A DNA stretch of 43,797 bases from JBKJUK01 sp046590705 (lineage in GTDB: Bacteria; Acidobacteriota; Thermoanaerobaculia; Gp7-AA8): the NCBI GenBank assembly GCA_046590705.1, contig JBKJUK010000190.1, forward strand, positions 1 to 43,797, in the 5' to 3' direction. The notes beneath the pieces were generated by a model. It saw only the letters and a program-made list of their open reading frames with translations. It ran no database searches and had not been told where the DNA came from. Position 1 is the stretch's first letter. Every line of letters begins with the position of its first letter. Below, one piece after another: positions 23,774 to 32,415 of the stretch. The position numbers and the translations under genes were made by a program.

Positions 23774-24546
23774 GTGATGATCAGGAACAGCTTCGTCAGG
23801 AAGAAGTCTAGTACCAGAATGGAGATTGCTCCCGAGACGACGGTTGCCGTGGTGGCCCGGCCGACGCCATCCGCTCCTCCGCTGGTACGAAGACCGTTGA
23901 AACAAGCGATGAGCGAGAGCACGAAACCGAAGAAGAAGGTCTTGCCTACGCCCGAGGCGAGGTCGTTGTAGTTCACGGTATTGATGACGCTGCGGAAGTA
24001 GAAGTTCGCGCTCAGATCGAGTGTGAAGATCGCGATGAGGCCGCCGCCTAAGATTCCCACACCGCAGGCGATCACGGTGAGAATAGGCATCATCAGCGTG
24101 GTGGCCAGAACCTTCGGAACCACCAGCTTTCGGATGGGGCTGGTTGCCAGAGCCCGCAGCGCGTCGATCTGCTCGGTGACCTTCATTGTTCCGATCTCAG
24201 CGGTCATTCCGGCGCCGACCCTTCCTCCCACCATCAGCGACATGAGGACCGGGGCGAGTTCACGCACCAGAGAAAGTGAAACCACCTTGCCGATGAGGAG
24301 TTTCCCTCCGAACTGCGCTAGCGAATACGCAGTCTGAAGAGCCAGCACCATGCCGATGAATACGGCCGTGACCACCACGATGGAAAGCGAGCGTACTCCG
24401 ATCTGATCGAGCTGCTGAAGGAAGAGGCGAAACTCGAACGGACGACGAAAAGTCTGCTGGACCGTCTGTGCGGCGAGCTGCGAGAGTCCTCCGATGTAGA
24501 GGAACAAGTCGCTGAGTACACTTCTGGTTCGTTCGATCGCTTTCAA
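23770..24546 (-). CDS. mlaE: ABC transporter permease of the Mla lipid-transport system
   Basis: The protein has 258 residues with five or six hydrophobic segments. Family hallmarks include FRRPFEFRLFLQQLDQIGVRSLSIV, VFIGMVLALQTAYSLAQFG, LAPVLMSLMVGGRVGAGMTAEIGTM and EQIDALRALATSPI. The start is a TTG with GGTGA just upstream. MlaE dimers sit in the inner membrane with MlaF on the cytoplasmic side and MlaD on the periplasmic side. It is the first gene of a five-gene run (mlaE-mlaF-mlaD-ugd-uxs). No MlaA, MlaB or MlaC homologue is next to it. Confidence 0.95.
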   Translation of the reverse strand: MKAIERTRSVLSDLFLYIGGLSQLAAQTVQQTFRRPFEFRLFLQQLDQIGVRSLSIVVVTAVFIGMVLALQTAYSLAQFGGKLLIGKVVSLSLVRELAPVLMSLMVGGRVGAGMTAEIGTMKVTEQIDALRALATSPIRKLVVPKVLATTLMMPILTVIACGVGILGGGLIAIFTLDLSANFYFRSVINTVNYNDLASGVGKTFFFGFVLSLIACFNGLRTSGGADGVGRATTATVVSGAISILVLDFFLTKLFLIIT

Positions 24547-24693
24547 ATATTCACCAATTTTGCGGGGTCTCCGAATTGCCGATCATCCTGGAAGGAGGGC
24601 ATCCTGCGCCGTCACGAGGGCAGACGATGAGTGGTGCAGCTTTCAAGAGCTGTACCGTTTCATCACCAGACCCCAACTCTAACGCGATTCAGC

Positions 24694-27147
24694 TCAATCG
24701 AAAATCCACCCGAAGACGCGACGAAGCCCTTTGGCCTTTTTTTTCTGTCGTCGCTCTTCTGCCTGCTGCTCCTGGGAGCTTCCTGAGACCTCATCGCCGA
24801 AGCGGGCCTCGTCCGGCTCGCCAGTTCCGGCGTCAGCCTGGAAATAAGGAGTCGTGTCGCCGCCGCCATGAAGAGGACAGACGGCCTGTGGCTCGCTTCC
24901 TTCGACGAAGATTTCATTCAGGACGGTCGGGCAGGACGGCGTTGCCAGCTTTCCGGAGGCCGGATCGATTTCACGATCCACTACCGCTGCCGGCCGCCTG
25001 AAATCGACGTCCGGGACCATACCGACCACCCGCTTCATATGAGCACCCCAGATCGGCACGGCGGCCTCTGATCCGGAGAGCCGCAGGTTATGTCCATCGT
25101 CATAGCCGACCCACACCAGGGTGAGAATGCGCGGCGAGTACGCGATGAACCAGGCGTCGCGGTAGTTGTTGGTCGTGCCGGTCTTGCCCGCAAATTCTCG
25201 CGTGAATCCTGAAGACTTCAGACGGGCCGCGGTGCCGTAGCTGATGACGTCCTTCAGGATGTCATTCATCACGTACGACACACCTGCAGGAGCGACGCGC
25301 TTCATCTGTACTTCGCGGGCCTCGAGAACCTTCCCGTCAGGAGTCGCAACCGCGAGAATCGAGATCGGCTCTGCTTTCACGCCCTCATTCGCAAACACCG
25401 AGTAGGCGTAAGCGATCTCGAGCGGCGTGACTTCGAAGCTGCCGAGCGAGATCGAGGGATAGGGCTGCAGCTTGCTTTCGACCCCGACCTGCGAAGCGAA
25501 CTTGATCACGTTCGGAACGCCGGCATCAATGGCTGCTCGAACCGCCGGAATGTTGTAGGAAAAAGCCAGTGCTCGGCGAAGAGAGACACGGCCATGGAAT
25601 TGACCATCGTAGTTCTGCGGTCGCCACGCGCCCGAACCGCTGGCGACACTGATCGGGGAGTCATCCATGAGCGACGCGGCCGTCAGGGCATTCTTCCCTC
25701 GCTGCGGACTCATGGCCGCTACATACACGAAGGGCTTGAAGAGCGACCCTGGCTGCCGGCGTGCCTGAAAGGCGCGATTGAACTGGCTTTGCCCGTACTT
25801 CCGACCGCCCACCAGCGCTTTCACGTAACCGGTTCCGGGCTGAATGGTCAGCACCACGCCTTCGAGCGGCGTCTTCGACTTGCGGATGTGCGAATAGCGC
25901 TTCGTCAGAGATCCGAGCCCGCTGTCGAGGGCCTGCTCGGCAGATCGCTGCATGATCGTGTCGAGCGTGGTGAAGATGCGAAGACCTTCAGTTCGCAGCT
26001 GCGTTTCGGGATACGTTTCGCGGAGCTGCTTCATCACCAGGTCGACGAAGAAAGGTGCGCTCTTGATGGCGCGCGGATACTTGTTTTTCGAGAGTTCCGA
26101 TTTCACGGCCACTTCGTACTCGGACTCGGAAATTCTCTTCTGATCACGCATGAGCCTGAGCACGAGGTCGCGACGCTCGCGAGCGCGCTCGGGGTTCTTG
26201 AATGGCGAGTAGCCATTCGGGAACCGGATCATCCCGGCGATGGTGGCCGACTCCTGCAGCGTCAGGTAGTTCACCCGTTTCGAAAAGTAAACCTGCGCAG
26301 CCTGTTCCACACCATTGATCTGCACCGCGCCGTTCTGACCGAGGTAGATTTCGTTGAGGTAGGCCTCGAGAATCTCGTTCTTCGAGTAACGCAGTTCGAG
26401 GATCACAGCCATCAAGGCTTCGCGCAATTTGCGCGTCATGGTTCGCTCTTCGGTGAGGTAGAAATTCTTTACGAGCTGTTGTGTGAGTGTCGAACCACCG
26501 GCCCGCACTCCGCCACTTTTGGCGTTGGTGATGGCGGCCCGCAGAATCCCGCGCATGGAGATGCCTTCATGACTGAAGAAAGCACGGTCTTCGGTGGAGA
26601 GGATGGCGTCGATGAGCGACTGCGGAACCGACTTGAGCGGAATCGGTATGCGATCTTCCATCACGTCGTCGTAGATCGAAGTGATCAGTTCGGGTTCGAG
26701 CCGGACTGCGCGGAGGGCAATGCCGTCACCGAGCCTGACAATCCGCTGCACTACCGGCCCGTTCATCTCGATGCGAACCGGGAAGCCGCGGAACTCCATG
26801 TCCGGGTAGTCGAAATTCTGCAGGTAGATCTCGAGGTCGTCACCTACGTAGCGATACGCTCCAGGCTCCCGCACAACTCCAGCTGACTGGTGATAGCCGA
26901 CATGATTGATCTTTGGTTCGAGCAGGGCTCGAGGGTACGAAAGGCCGGGAACGATCGGGGAAGCGTCGGAGTAAATCCGGCTGGGAAGATCCCAGCGGCG
27001 AGCCGAGTCGAATTTCCGGCTGATGATGACGTAGTTGTAACCGCCCACGGCAACGACGGCCACGAAGACCAGCATGACCAGAAATGCCAGTCCGGCAGCA
27101 TGTCGCCAGATGAATTCCTTGAAGCGTGAACGTTTCGCGGGAGCCAT
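24694..27147 (-). CDS. mrcB: Class A penicillin-binding protein, PBP1B-like
   Basis: The protein has 817 residues, close to the usual length. One N-terminal transmembrane helix lies at about 15-38. Residues about 60-150 (YRYVGDDLEIYLQNFDYPD, then VRIEMNGPVVQRI) resemble the UB2H domain of E. coli PBP1B. The GT51 transglycosylase domain has TEDRAFFSHEGIS with catalytic Glu186 and STLTQQLVKNFYLT. The transpeptidase has GSLFKPF with nucleophile Ser468, SYN and GKTGTTN. It polymerises and crosslinks peptidoglycan at the inner membrane. The C-terminal 80 residues are charged, partly low-complexity. The UB2H-like segment binds an outer-membrane activator (LpoB) in enterobacteria; an equivalent here is unknown. 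Confidence 0.93.
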   Translation of the reverse strand: MAPAKRSRFKEFIWRHAAGLAFLVMLVFVAVVAVGGYNYVIISRKFDSARRWDLPSRIYSDASPIVPGLSYPRALLEPKINHVGYHQSAGVVREPGAYRYVGDDLEIYLQNFDYPDMEFRGFPVRIEMNGPVVQRIVRLGDGIALRAVRLEPELITSIYDDVMEDRIPIPLKSVPQSLIDAILSTEDRAFFSHEGISMRGILRAAITNAKSGGVRAGGSTLTQQLVKNFYLTEERTMTRKLREALMAVILELRYSKNEILEAYLNEIYLGQNGAVQINGVEQAAQVYFSKRVNYLTLQESATIAGMIRFPNGYSPFKNPERARERRDLVLRLMRDQKRISESEYEVAVKSELSKNKYPRAIKSAPFFVDLVMKQLRETYPETQLRTEGLRIFTTLDTIMQRSAEQALDSGLGSLTKRYSHIRKSKTPLEGVVLTIQPGTGYVKALVGGRKYGQSQFNRAFQARRQPGSLFKPFVYVAAMSPQRGKNALTAASLMDDSPISVASGSGAWRPQNYDGQFHGRVSLRRALAFSYNIPAVRAAIDAGVPNVIKFASQVGVESKLQPYPSISLGSFEVTPLEIAYAYSVFANEGVKAEPISILAVATPDGKVLEAREVQMKRVAPAGVSYVMNDILKDVISYGTAARLKSSGFTREFAGKTGTTNNYRDAWFIAYSPRILTLVWVGYDDGHNLRLSGSEAAVPIWGAHMKRVVGMVPDVDFRRPAAVVDREIDPASGKLATPSCPTVLNEIFVEGSEPQAVCPLHGGGDTTPYFQADAGTGEPDEARFGDEVSGSSQEQQAEERRQKKKAKGLRRVFGWIFD

Positions 27148-27245
27148 ATTCGCTCAGAGTAACAGCGGCAGGAGCGGAAGCATTCGCGAAAGTTCGGACG
27201 GAATGCGTTCAGTCGCGAACGTTAGCCGTTCTTCCGGAAAGGGTA

Positions 27246-27342
27246 GCGGACGCGCTGCTGCCCGTCCCTACACGGGTAGCAATGGTGCTTAACCTCTTAG
27301 TCACCGCATAGGAGAGGTAGGGACGCGCAGCAGCGCGTCCGC
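27246..27342. repeat. REP-like palindrome pair, family B
   Basis: A 26-base unit beginning GCGGACGCGCTGCTGC and ending CCCTAC (27246-27271) is followed 45 bases later by its inverted copy (27317-27342), with very few mismatches. The core differs from family A, but the arrangement and the GTAGGG end are alike. It lies between mrcB and rho. Confidence 0.75.
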
Positions 27343-27386
27343 GTCCAAAGGGCCTATCGTCAACGTGTTCAATGCCGCGACTTCAT

Positions 27387-29024
27387 CTACATGGAGCTCA
27401 TGGAGTTGAGGAACTCCGTATTTGACTTTGTGCGGTCCAGCTTCTCGACCAGGAGTTCCATCGACTCGACCGTGGACAGAGGGCTGAAGACCTTGCGCAG
27501 AACCCAGATACGGTTCAATTCGTTGCGCTCGAGCAGCAATTCTTCTTTTCTCGTTCCGGAACGATTGATGTCGATGGCCGGGAAGATACGCTTCTCGACC
27601 AGCTTGCGATCGAGATGCACTTCCATGTTTCCGGTTCCCTTGAACTCTTCGAAAATGACATCGTCCATGCGCGAGCCGGTATCGATCAGCGCTGTGGCCA
27701 TGATCGTCAGCGAGCCGCCTTCTTCGACATTGCGTGCCGCTCCGAAGAAACGCTTGGGACGCTGCAGCGCGTTCGAGTCCACACCGCCCGACAGTACCTT
27801 CCCCGATGGCGGAACCACGGTGTTGTAGGCCCGAGCAAGACGAGTGATGGAATCGAGCAGAATGACCACATCCCGCTTGTGTTCCACCAGTCTCTTGGCC
27901 TTCTCAATGACCATCTCGGCGACCTGGACGTGCCTGGAAGCCGGCTCATCGAACGTAGAGGAGATGACTTCACCCCTGACAGAGCGCTGCATGTCAGTCA
28001 CTTCCTCCGGCCTCTCATCGATGAGCAGCACGATCAGAATGACTTCGGGATGGTTGGCGGTGATGGAGTTGGCGATCGACTGCAGCAGCATGGTCTTGCC
28101 GGTACGTGGCGGAGCCACGATCAACCCGCGCTGTCCTTTTCCGATCGGCGCGACCAGGTCGAGCACTCGCGACGACATATTGCCCGGCGCTTCGAGTTTG
28201 ATGCGATGCTCCGGATAGAGTGGCGTCAGATTGTCGAACAGGATTTTGTCGCGGGCCACGTCGGGATGTTCAAAATTCACCGCCTCCACTTTGATCAGCG
28301 CGAAGTAACGCTCACCTTCTTTTGGTGGACGTACCTGACCCGAAATCGTGTCACCGGTGCGGAGGTCGAAGCGCCGGATCTGCGAGGGTGAGACGTAGAT
28401 GTCATCAGGTCCCGGCAGATAGTTGTACTCCGGCGCACGAAGAAAGCCGAAGCCGTCGGGCAGGCACTCGAGTACACCTTCCGAGAAGATCAGACCACTC
28501 CGCTCGGTCTGTGCGCCCAGAATTGAAAAAATCAGATCCTGCTTTCTCATCCCGGACGCGTTTTCGATCCCGAATTCACGGGCCGTTCTGGTGATCTCCG
28601 GGAGCTTCATCTCTTTCAGTGTGCGAATGTCCAGGGTCTCTTCGGAAGGCTGCGAGGAGCCACTCTGCTCGGCTTTCCTCACGTTACCGGCGCGCTCCTG
28701 TTTCGGCGTAGCAGACACTGCCGGCTGCTCCTGGGTGTCCTGCTCGCTCCCGAGAGACGAATCCTCTCCAGACTCATTGCTCGCGTCGTGCGCCTCCTGA
28801 TGGTGGACATCATCCGCAGCATCAGTCGCAGACTCCTTCGCTACCCGCGGCTCTTTCTTCTTCGCGACTCTCGGAGCCTTCTCCCGCTCCGCTTTCACCG
28901 GGCGCTCGACAGATTTGTCAGCGGCCGCGCCAGAGGGAGTTCTGCGAGCGGGTTTCTCCGCAAGTTCCTCTTTCTCGTTCGGCGCTTCCTGCGTTCCGTC
29001 GTCGTTACCAAGTTGCTCTTCCAT
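27387..29024 (-). CDS. rho: Transcription termination factor Rho
   Basis: The protein has 545 residues, about 125 longer than E. coli Rho. Residues 1-125 are a charged, low-complexity extension rich in Lys, Glu, Ala and Ser. The core then follows: Rho N-domain from about 128 (LKEMKLPEITRTAREFGI), cold-shock-like RNA-binding domain with GFGFLRAPEYNYLPGPDDIYVSPSQIRRF, P-loop GLIVAPPRTGKTMLLQ, VILIVLLIDERPEEVTDM and the R-loop region NRSGTRKEELLL. Rho hexamers terminate untranslated transcripts. A GAGGT ribosome binding site precedes the ATG. Few genes in this window have classic hairpin/U-tract terminators, which fits heavy use of Rho. Confidence 0.96.
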   Translation of the reverse strand: MEEQLGNDDGTQEAPNEKEELAEKPARRTPSGAAADKSVERPVKAEREKAPRVAKKKEPRVAKESATDAADDVHHQEAHDASNESGEDSSLGSEQDTQEQPAVSATPKQERAGNVRKAEQSGSSQPSEETLDIRTLKEMKLPEITRTAREFGIENASGMRKQDLIFSILGAQTERSGLIFSEGVLECLPDGFGFLRAPEYNYLPGPDDIYVSPSQIRRFDLRTGDTISGQVRPPKEGERYFALIKVEAVNFEHPDVARDKILFDNLTPLYPEHRIKLEAPGNMSSRVLDLVAPIGKGQRGLIVAPPRTGKTMLLQSIANSITANHPEVILIVLLIDERPEEVTDMQRSVRGEVISSTFDEPASRHVQVAEMVIEKAKRLVEHKRDVVILLDSITRLARAYNTVVPPSGKVLSGGVDSNALQRPKRFFGAARNVEEGGSLTIMATALIDTGSRMDDVIFEEFKGTGNMEVHLDRKLVEKRIFPAIDINRSGTRKEELLLERNELNRIWVLRKVFSPLSTVESMELLVEKLDRTKSNTEFLNSMSSM

Positions 29025-29065
29025 GATGACCTCAGTTTTTCTCTCGGTCTCGTTACGCTGAGACG

Positions 29066-29662
29066 CTATTTAGAATTCGCTGCGTTGGCCGGGTTCTCGA
29101 TCACGCGCCACAGGTCGGCCAGACCTGCTCGTGTCACTTTTGAAAAATTAATCAGAAGCTTTGATTCGATCTGCAGCGTCGCGGCAATTTCCTTGCGCGC
29201 CTTGGCCAGCTGATTGCCCGAAAACTTGTCGACTTTGGTCAGCACGGCCACCCATGGAACACCGGCACCATTCATCCAGTCGCGCATCATCAGATCGTCT
29301 TCCGTCGGTATGCGTCGCACATCGAGAAGAAGAAACACGACTTTCAATGTCATCGAACTCTCGAAGTACTGCTTGGCCAGCGCACCCCAGGATCGAGCCA
29401 TGTCCCGCGGCACTTTCGCGTAGCCGTATCCGGGAAGGTCGACGATGTAAATCTTCTCGTTGATCAGATAGAAATGAATTGCCTGCGTCTTGCCTGGCGT
29501 CTGACTCGTTCTGGCGACACCCTTCCGGTTCAGCACTGTATTGATCAGGCTGGACTTGCCGACGTTAGAACGTCCAACGATTGCAAACTGTGACCGGTCA
29601 TCTCCCGGAAAGTCCTCGGGCTTATACGCTGCGCGATGAAGTTCTACGGAACGGATTTCCAA
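29066..29662 (-). CDS. engB: Ribosome biogenesis GTPase EngB/YsxC
   Basis: The protein has 198 residues, the usual size. G1 is GRSNVGKSSLIN, G2 lies around GVARTSQTPGKTQ, G3 is VDLPGYGYAKV and G4 is LTKVDK. It starts MEIRSVELHRAA, as in the family, from a TTG codon at 29662. EngB is an essential GTPase for large-subunit assembly. It is the second gene of the block after lon. A REP-like pair separates the two (lon stop to engB start, 277 bases), so a separate promoter is possible. rho follows 41 bases downstream. Confidence 0.95.
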   Translation of the reverse strand: MEIRSVELHRAAYKPEDFPGDDRSQFAIVGRSNVGKSSLINTVLNRKGVARTSQTPGKTQAIHFYLINEKIYIVDLPGYGYAKVPRDMARSWGALAKQYFESSMTLKVVFLLLDVRRIPTEDDLMMRDWMNGAGVPWVAVLTKVDKFSGNQLAKARKEIAATLQIESKLLINFSKVTRAGLADLWRVIENPANAANSK

Positions 29663-29830
29663 ACTGAGACGATTCCTGTGGGTGGATGTAGAGGTTGATG
29701 CGGTTGAAAAATAAGAAGGGTGGCTCGCGCCAGATGGGGAGACTGCGGTAAGTGTGTGCCGCTATTGTGCCACGAACAATGTGAGGGCTTGAGGAAATCT
29801 TGAGGTCTAGCCGACACTGCGGTGATTCCC

Positions 29831-29910
29831 GTAGGGGCGAGCTGCGCTCGCCCGCTCCCTCGCCACGTTTCTAAACACCCGGAGAGCGGGCGCGCGCAAC
29901 GCGCCCCTAC
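29831..29910. repeat. REP-like palindrome pair, family A, copy 2
   Basis: A 27-base unit GTAGGGGCG...CGCCCGCTC (29831-29857) is followed 26 bases later by an inverted copy (29884-29910). It matches the copies at 17353-17438 and 39423-39511. It fills much of the gap between lon and engB. Confidence 0.8.
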
Positions 29911-29939
29911 TCAATACCTGGCGCGTGAGCGGGCACGAC

Positions 29940-32345
29940 TCAATGCGTGAGCGTGTCTTCTCCGCCAATGGTCTTGGCCGGCTCAGGCAGTTTCTCTTTC
30001 ACCGGCAGCGGCACGATCGTGCCGTCCAGAGCCACAAGAACGACTTCGTCCATGGAGTCCACCAGATGGAACTCGAGCTTCTCCCTTACGTCGGCCGGGA
30101 TGTCTTCGAGATCGCGTTCATTCTCGAGCGGCAGAATCACTCGTGTAATCCCTGCACGCGAAGCTGCCAGCACCTTGTCTTTCAAGCCACCGATCGGAAG
30201 CACCTTTCCGCGCAACGTGATCTCGCCGGTCATGGCAACATCTCTGTGCACAGGAATTCTGGTAACCGCCGAGAGCAGCGCAGTGGCCATCGTGATTCCG
30301 GCGGACGGTCCGTCCTTAGGAATCGCACCCTCGGGTACGTGAATGTGAAGGTCGATCTTGTCGAGCGACTCCGGTTCGATACCGAACAGTTCCGCGCGTG
30401 AGCGAACGTAGGAAAGAGCGGCGCGTGCCGATTCCTGCATGACGTCGCCGAGCTTTCCGGTAATCGTCAGATTTCCCTTCCCTCTCGAGACTGCAACCTC
30501 AGTGTTGAGAATCTCACCGCCGACTTCAGTCCAGGCCAGACCCGTGGCCACACCGATCTCACTGGTTTCTTCAAGTTTGCGCGAGCGGTACTTGGGCTTG
30601 CCGAGAAACTCTCGAACCTTTGCGGCGTCGATATTCAGCGTGAGATCGGCACCCTTGCTCAGCACCTGTCTGGCGACTTTTCTGAACACGGAACCGATTT
30701 CGCGCTCCAGGCCTCGAACGCCCGCCTCGCGTGTATAGGACGCAATGACTTCTTCGAGTGCGTCGCTGGTCACAACAATTTTCGCCGGATCGAGGCCATG
30801 CTCGCTGAGCTGCTTGGAGGCGAGGAATCCCTTGGCGATGGAAAGCTTCTCGTGATGCGTGTATCCGGATAGCTGGATGATTTCCATTCGGTCGCGCAGC
30901 GGCGCGGGAATGGTGTGCGTCACGTTCGCGGTCGCGATGAACATCACCTTGGAGAGATCGTACTCAACGTCGAGATAATGATCCACGAAGGCGTTGTTCT
31001 GCTCAGGATCGAGCACTTCCAGCAGTGCGGCTGATGGATCGCCGCGGAAGTCCATGGCCATCTTGTCGACTTCGTCGAGCAGGAAGACGGGGTTAATGGT
31101 TCCCGCTTTCTTCATCCGCTGAATGATCTGTCCCGGAAACGCTCCGATGTACGTCCGACGATGCCCGCGGATCTCGGCCTCATCACGAACGCCTCCGAGG
31201 GAAAGTCTCACGAATTTACGGCCCGTTGCGCGGGCGATGGATTTTGCGAGGGAGGTTTTGCCGACGCCGGGAGGACCGACGAAGCAGAGAATGGTTCCCT
31301 TGGGCTGCTTGACCAGCTGGCGGACCGCGAGAAACTCGAGGATTCGATCTTTGATTTTATCCAGACCGTAGTGATCCTCGTTGAGAATCTCTTCAGCCTT
31401 GTCGATGTCCTTGATTTCTTTACTGGTTTTCTTCCAGGGAACAGCGACGAGCCATTCGATGTAGTTGCGCGAAACGGTCGCTTCCGCGGATACGCCGGGC
31501 ATCGCCTCCAGACGCTTGAGCTCCTGCAGCGCTTTCTCTTCGATGTCCTTGGGCATTCCTGAGGCTTCGATCTTCTGTCGCAGTTCCTCGATCTCATCGG
31601 AGCGATCGTCTTTGCGGCCGAGTTCCTGATGAATGGCCTTGATCTTCTCGTTGAGGTAGTACTCCTTCTGCGCACGCTCCATCTGCTTCTTCACTTTGGA
31701 GTTGATGCGTTTGTCGATGTTCACCTTCTCGATTTCGATCTCGAGAAAATCCTGCAGCTTCTGGAGGCGCTCGAGCGGGTTGGCCATTTCGAGGAGCTGC
31801 TGCTTCTCGAGTGTCGTAATCAGCAGATGCGAGGCCAGCGTGTCGGCAAACCTGTCGGGGTCGTCGGTTTTCAACGTCGAAACCACGCCTTCGAAGGCCA
31901 GGTGATGGGACATCTTCGCGTATTGCTCGAAGAGTTCGACCAGCTTCTCGATGTAGTCGGAGAGTTCAGTTCCAGCCACGAAGGCAGTGGAAATCGGACG
32001 GACGTCGACGGAAACGAAGCCATCGGTCTCGCGAAATGAAACGATCTCGGCGCGGGAGATTCCCTCGACCATCACCTTCACGTTCTGATTGGGAAGCTTG
32101 AGGTTCTGTACGACCGTGGCGATCACGCCGACGCTGTAAATCTCGTCCATCTTCGGATCGTCGATCTTGGGATCACGCTGTGTGGCCAGAAAAATTCTCT
32201 TGTCGTTCGTAGCAAGAGTCGTCTCGAGAGCCACGATGGATGCTCTACGTCCGACGACGAAGGGCGCCATCATCGAGGGGAAGACCACCATATCTCGGAG
32301 CGGTACGAGCGGGAGCGAGATCAAATTCTGCGAGTCGTTGGACAT
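29940..32345 (-). CDS. lon: ATP-dependent protease Lon
   Basis: The protein has 801 residues, full length for bacterial LonA. The N-terminal substrate-binding domain starts LPLVPLRDMVVFPSMMAPFVVG. The AAA+ module has Walker A GPPGVGKTSLAKSIA and FLLDEVDKMAMDFRGDP. The protease domain has the catalytic serine in PKDGPSAGITMATAL (Ser681) and the lysine about 43 residues later in GGLKDKVLAA. Lon degrades misfolded and regulatory proteins. It lies 70 bases downstream of clpX on the same strand, so the two may share a transcript. An AGGGT precedes the ATG. Confidence 0.97.
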   Translation of the reverse strand: MSNDSQNLISLPLVPLRDMVVFPSMMAPFVVGRRASIVALETTLATNDKRIFLATQRDPKIDDPKMDEIYSVGVIATVVQNLKLPNQNVKVMVEGISRAEIVSFRETDGFVSVDVRPISTAFVAGTELSDYIEKLVELFEQYAKMSHHLAFEGVVSTLKTDDPDRFADTLASHLLITTLEKQQLLEMANPLERLQKLQDFLEIEIEKVNIDKRINSKVKKQMERAQKEYYLNEKIKAIHQELGRKDDRSDEIEELRQKIEASGMPKDIEEKALQELKRLEAMPGVSAEATVSRNYIEWLVAVPWKKTSKEIKDIDKAEEILNEDHYGLDKIKDRILEFLAVRQLVKQPKGTILCFVGPPGVGKTSLAKSIARATGRKFVRLSLGGVRDEAEIRGHRRTYIGAFPGQIIQRMKKAGTINPVFLLDEVDKMAMDFRGDPSAALLEVLDPEQNNAFVDHYLDVEYDLSKVMFIATANVTHTIPAPLRDRMEIIQLSGYTHHEKLSIAKGFLASKQLSEHGLDPAKIVVTSDALEEVIASYTREAGVRGLEREIGSVFRKVARQVLSKGADLTLNIDAAKVREFLGKPKYRSRKLEETSEIGVATGLAWTEVGGEILNTEVAVSRGKGNLTITGKLGDVMQESARAALSYVRSRAELFGIEPESLDKIDLHIHVPEGAIPKDGPSAGITMATALLSAVTRIPVHRDVAMTGEITLRGKVLPIGGLKDKVLAASRAGITRVILPLENERDLEDIPADVREKLEFHLVDSMDEVVLVALDGTIVPLPVKEKLPEPAKTIGGEDTLTH

Positions 32346-32415
32346 AGGTACCCTATCCGGCGCTTACTGCGCGCCGTCGAACCTGGTTGGGAAAAGGCAG
32401 ATCGATGGAAGCGTT

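Noticed and set aside
25594..26886. 430-residue plus-strand open frame
   Set aside because: It is antisense to the GT51 and transpeptidase domains of the PBP1B-like gene and shows no motif of its own.
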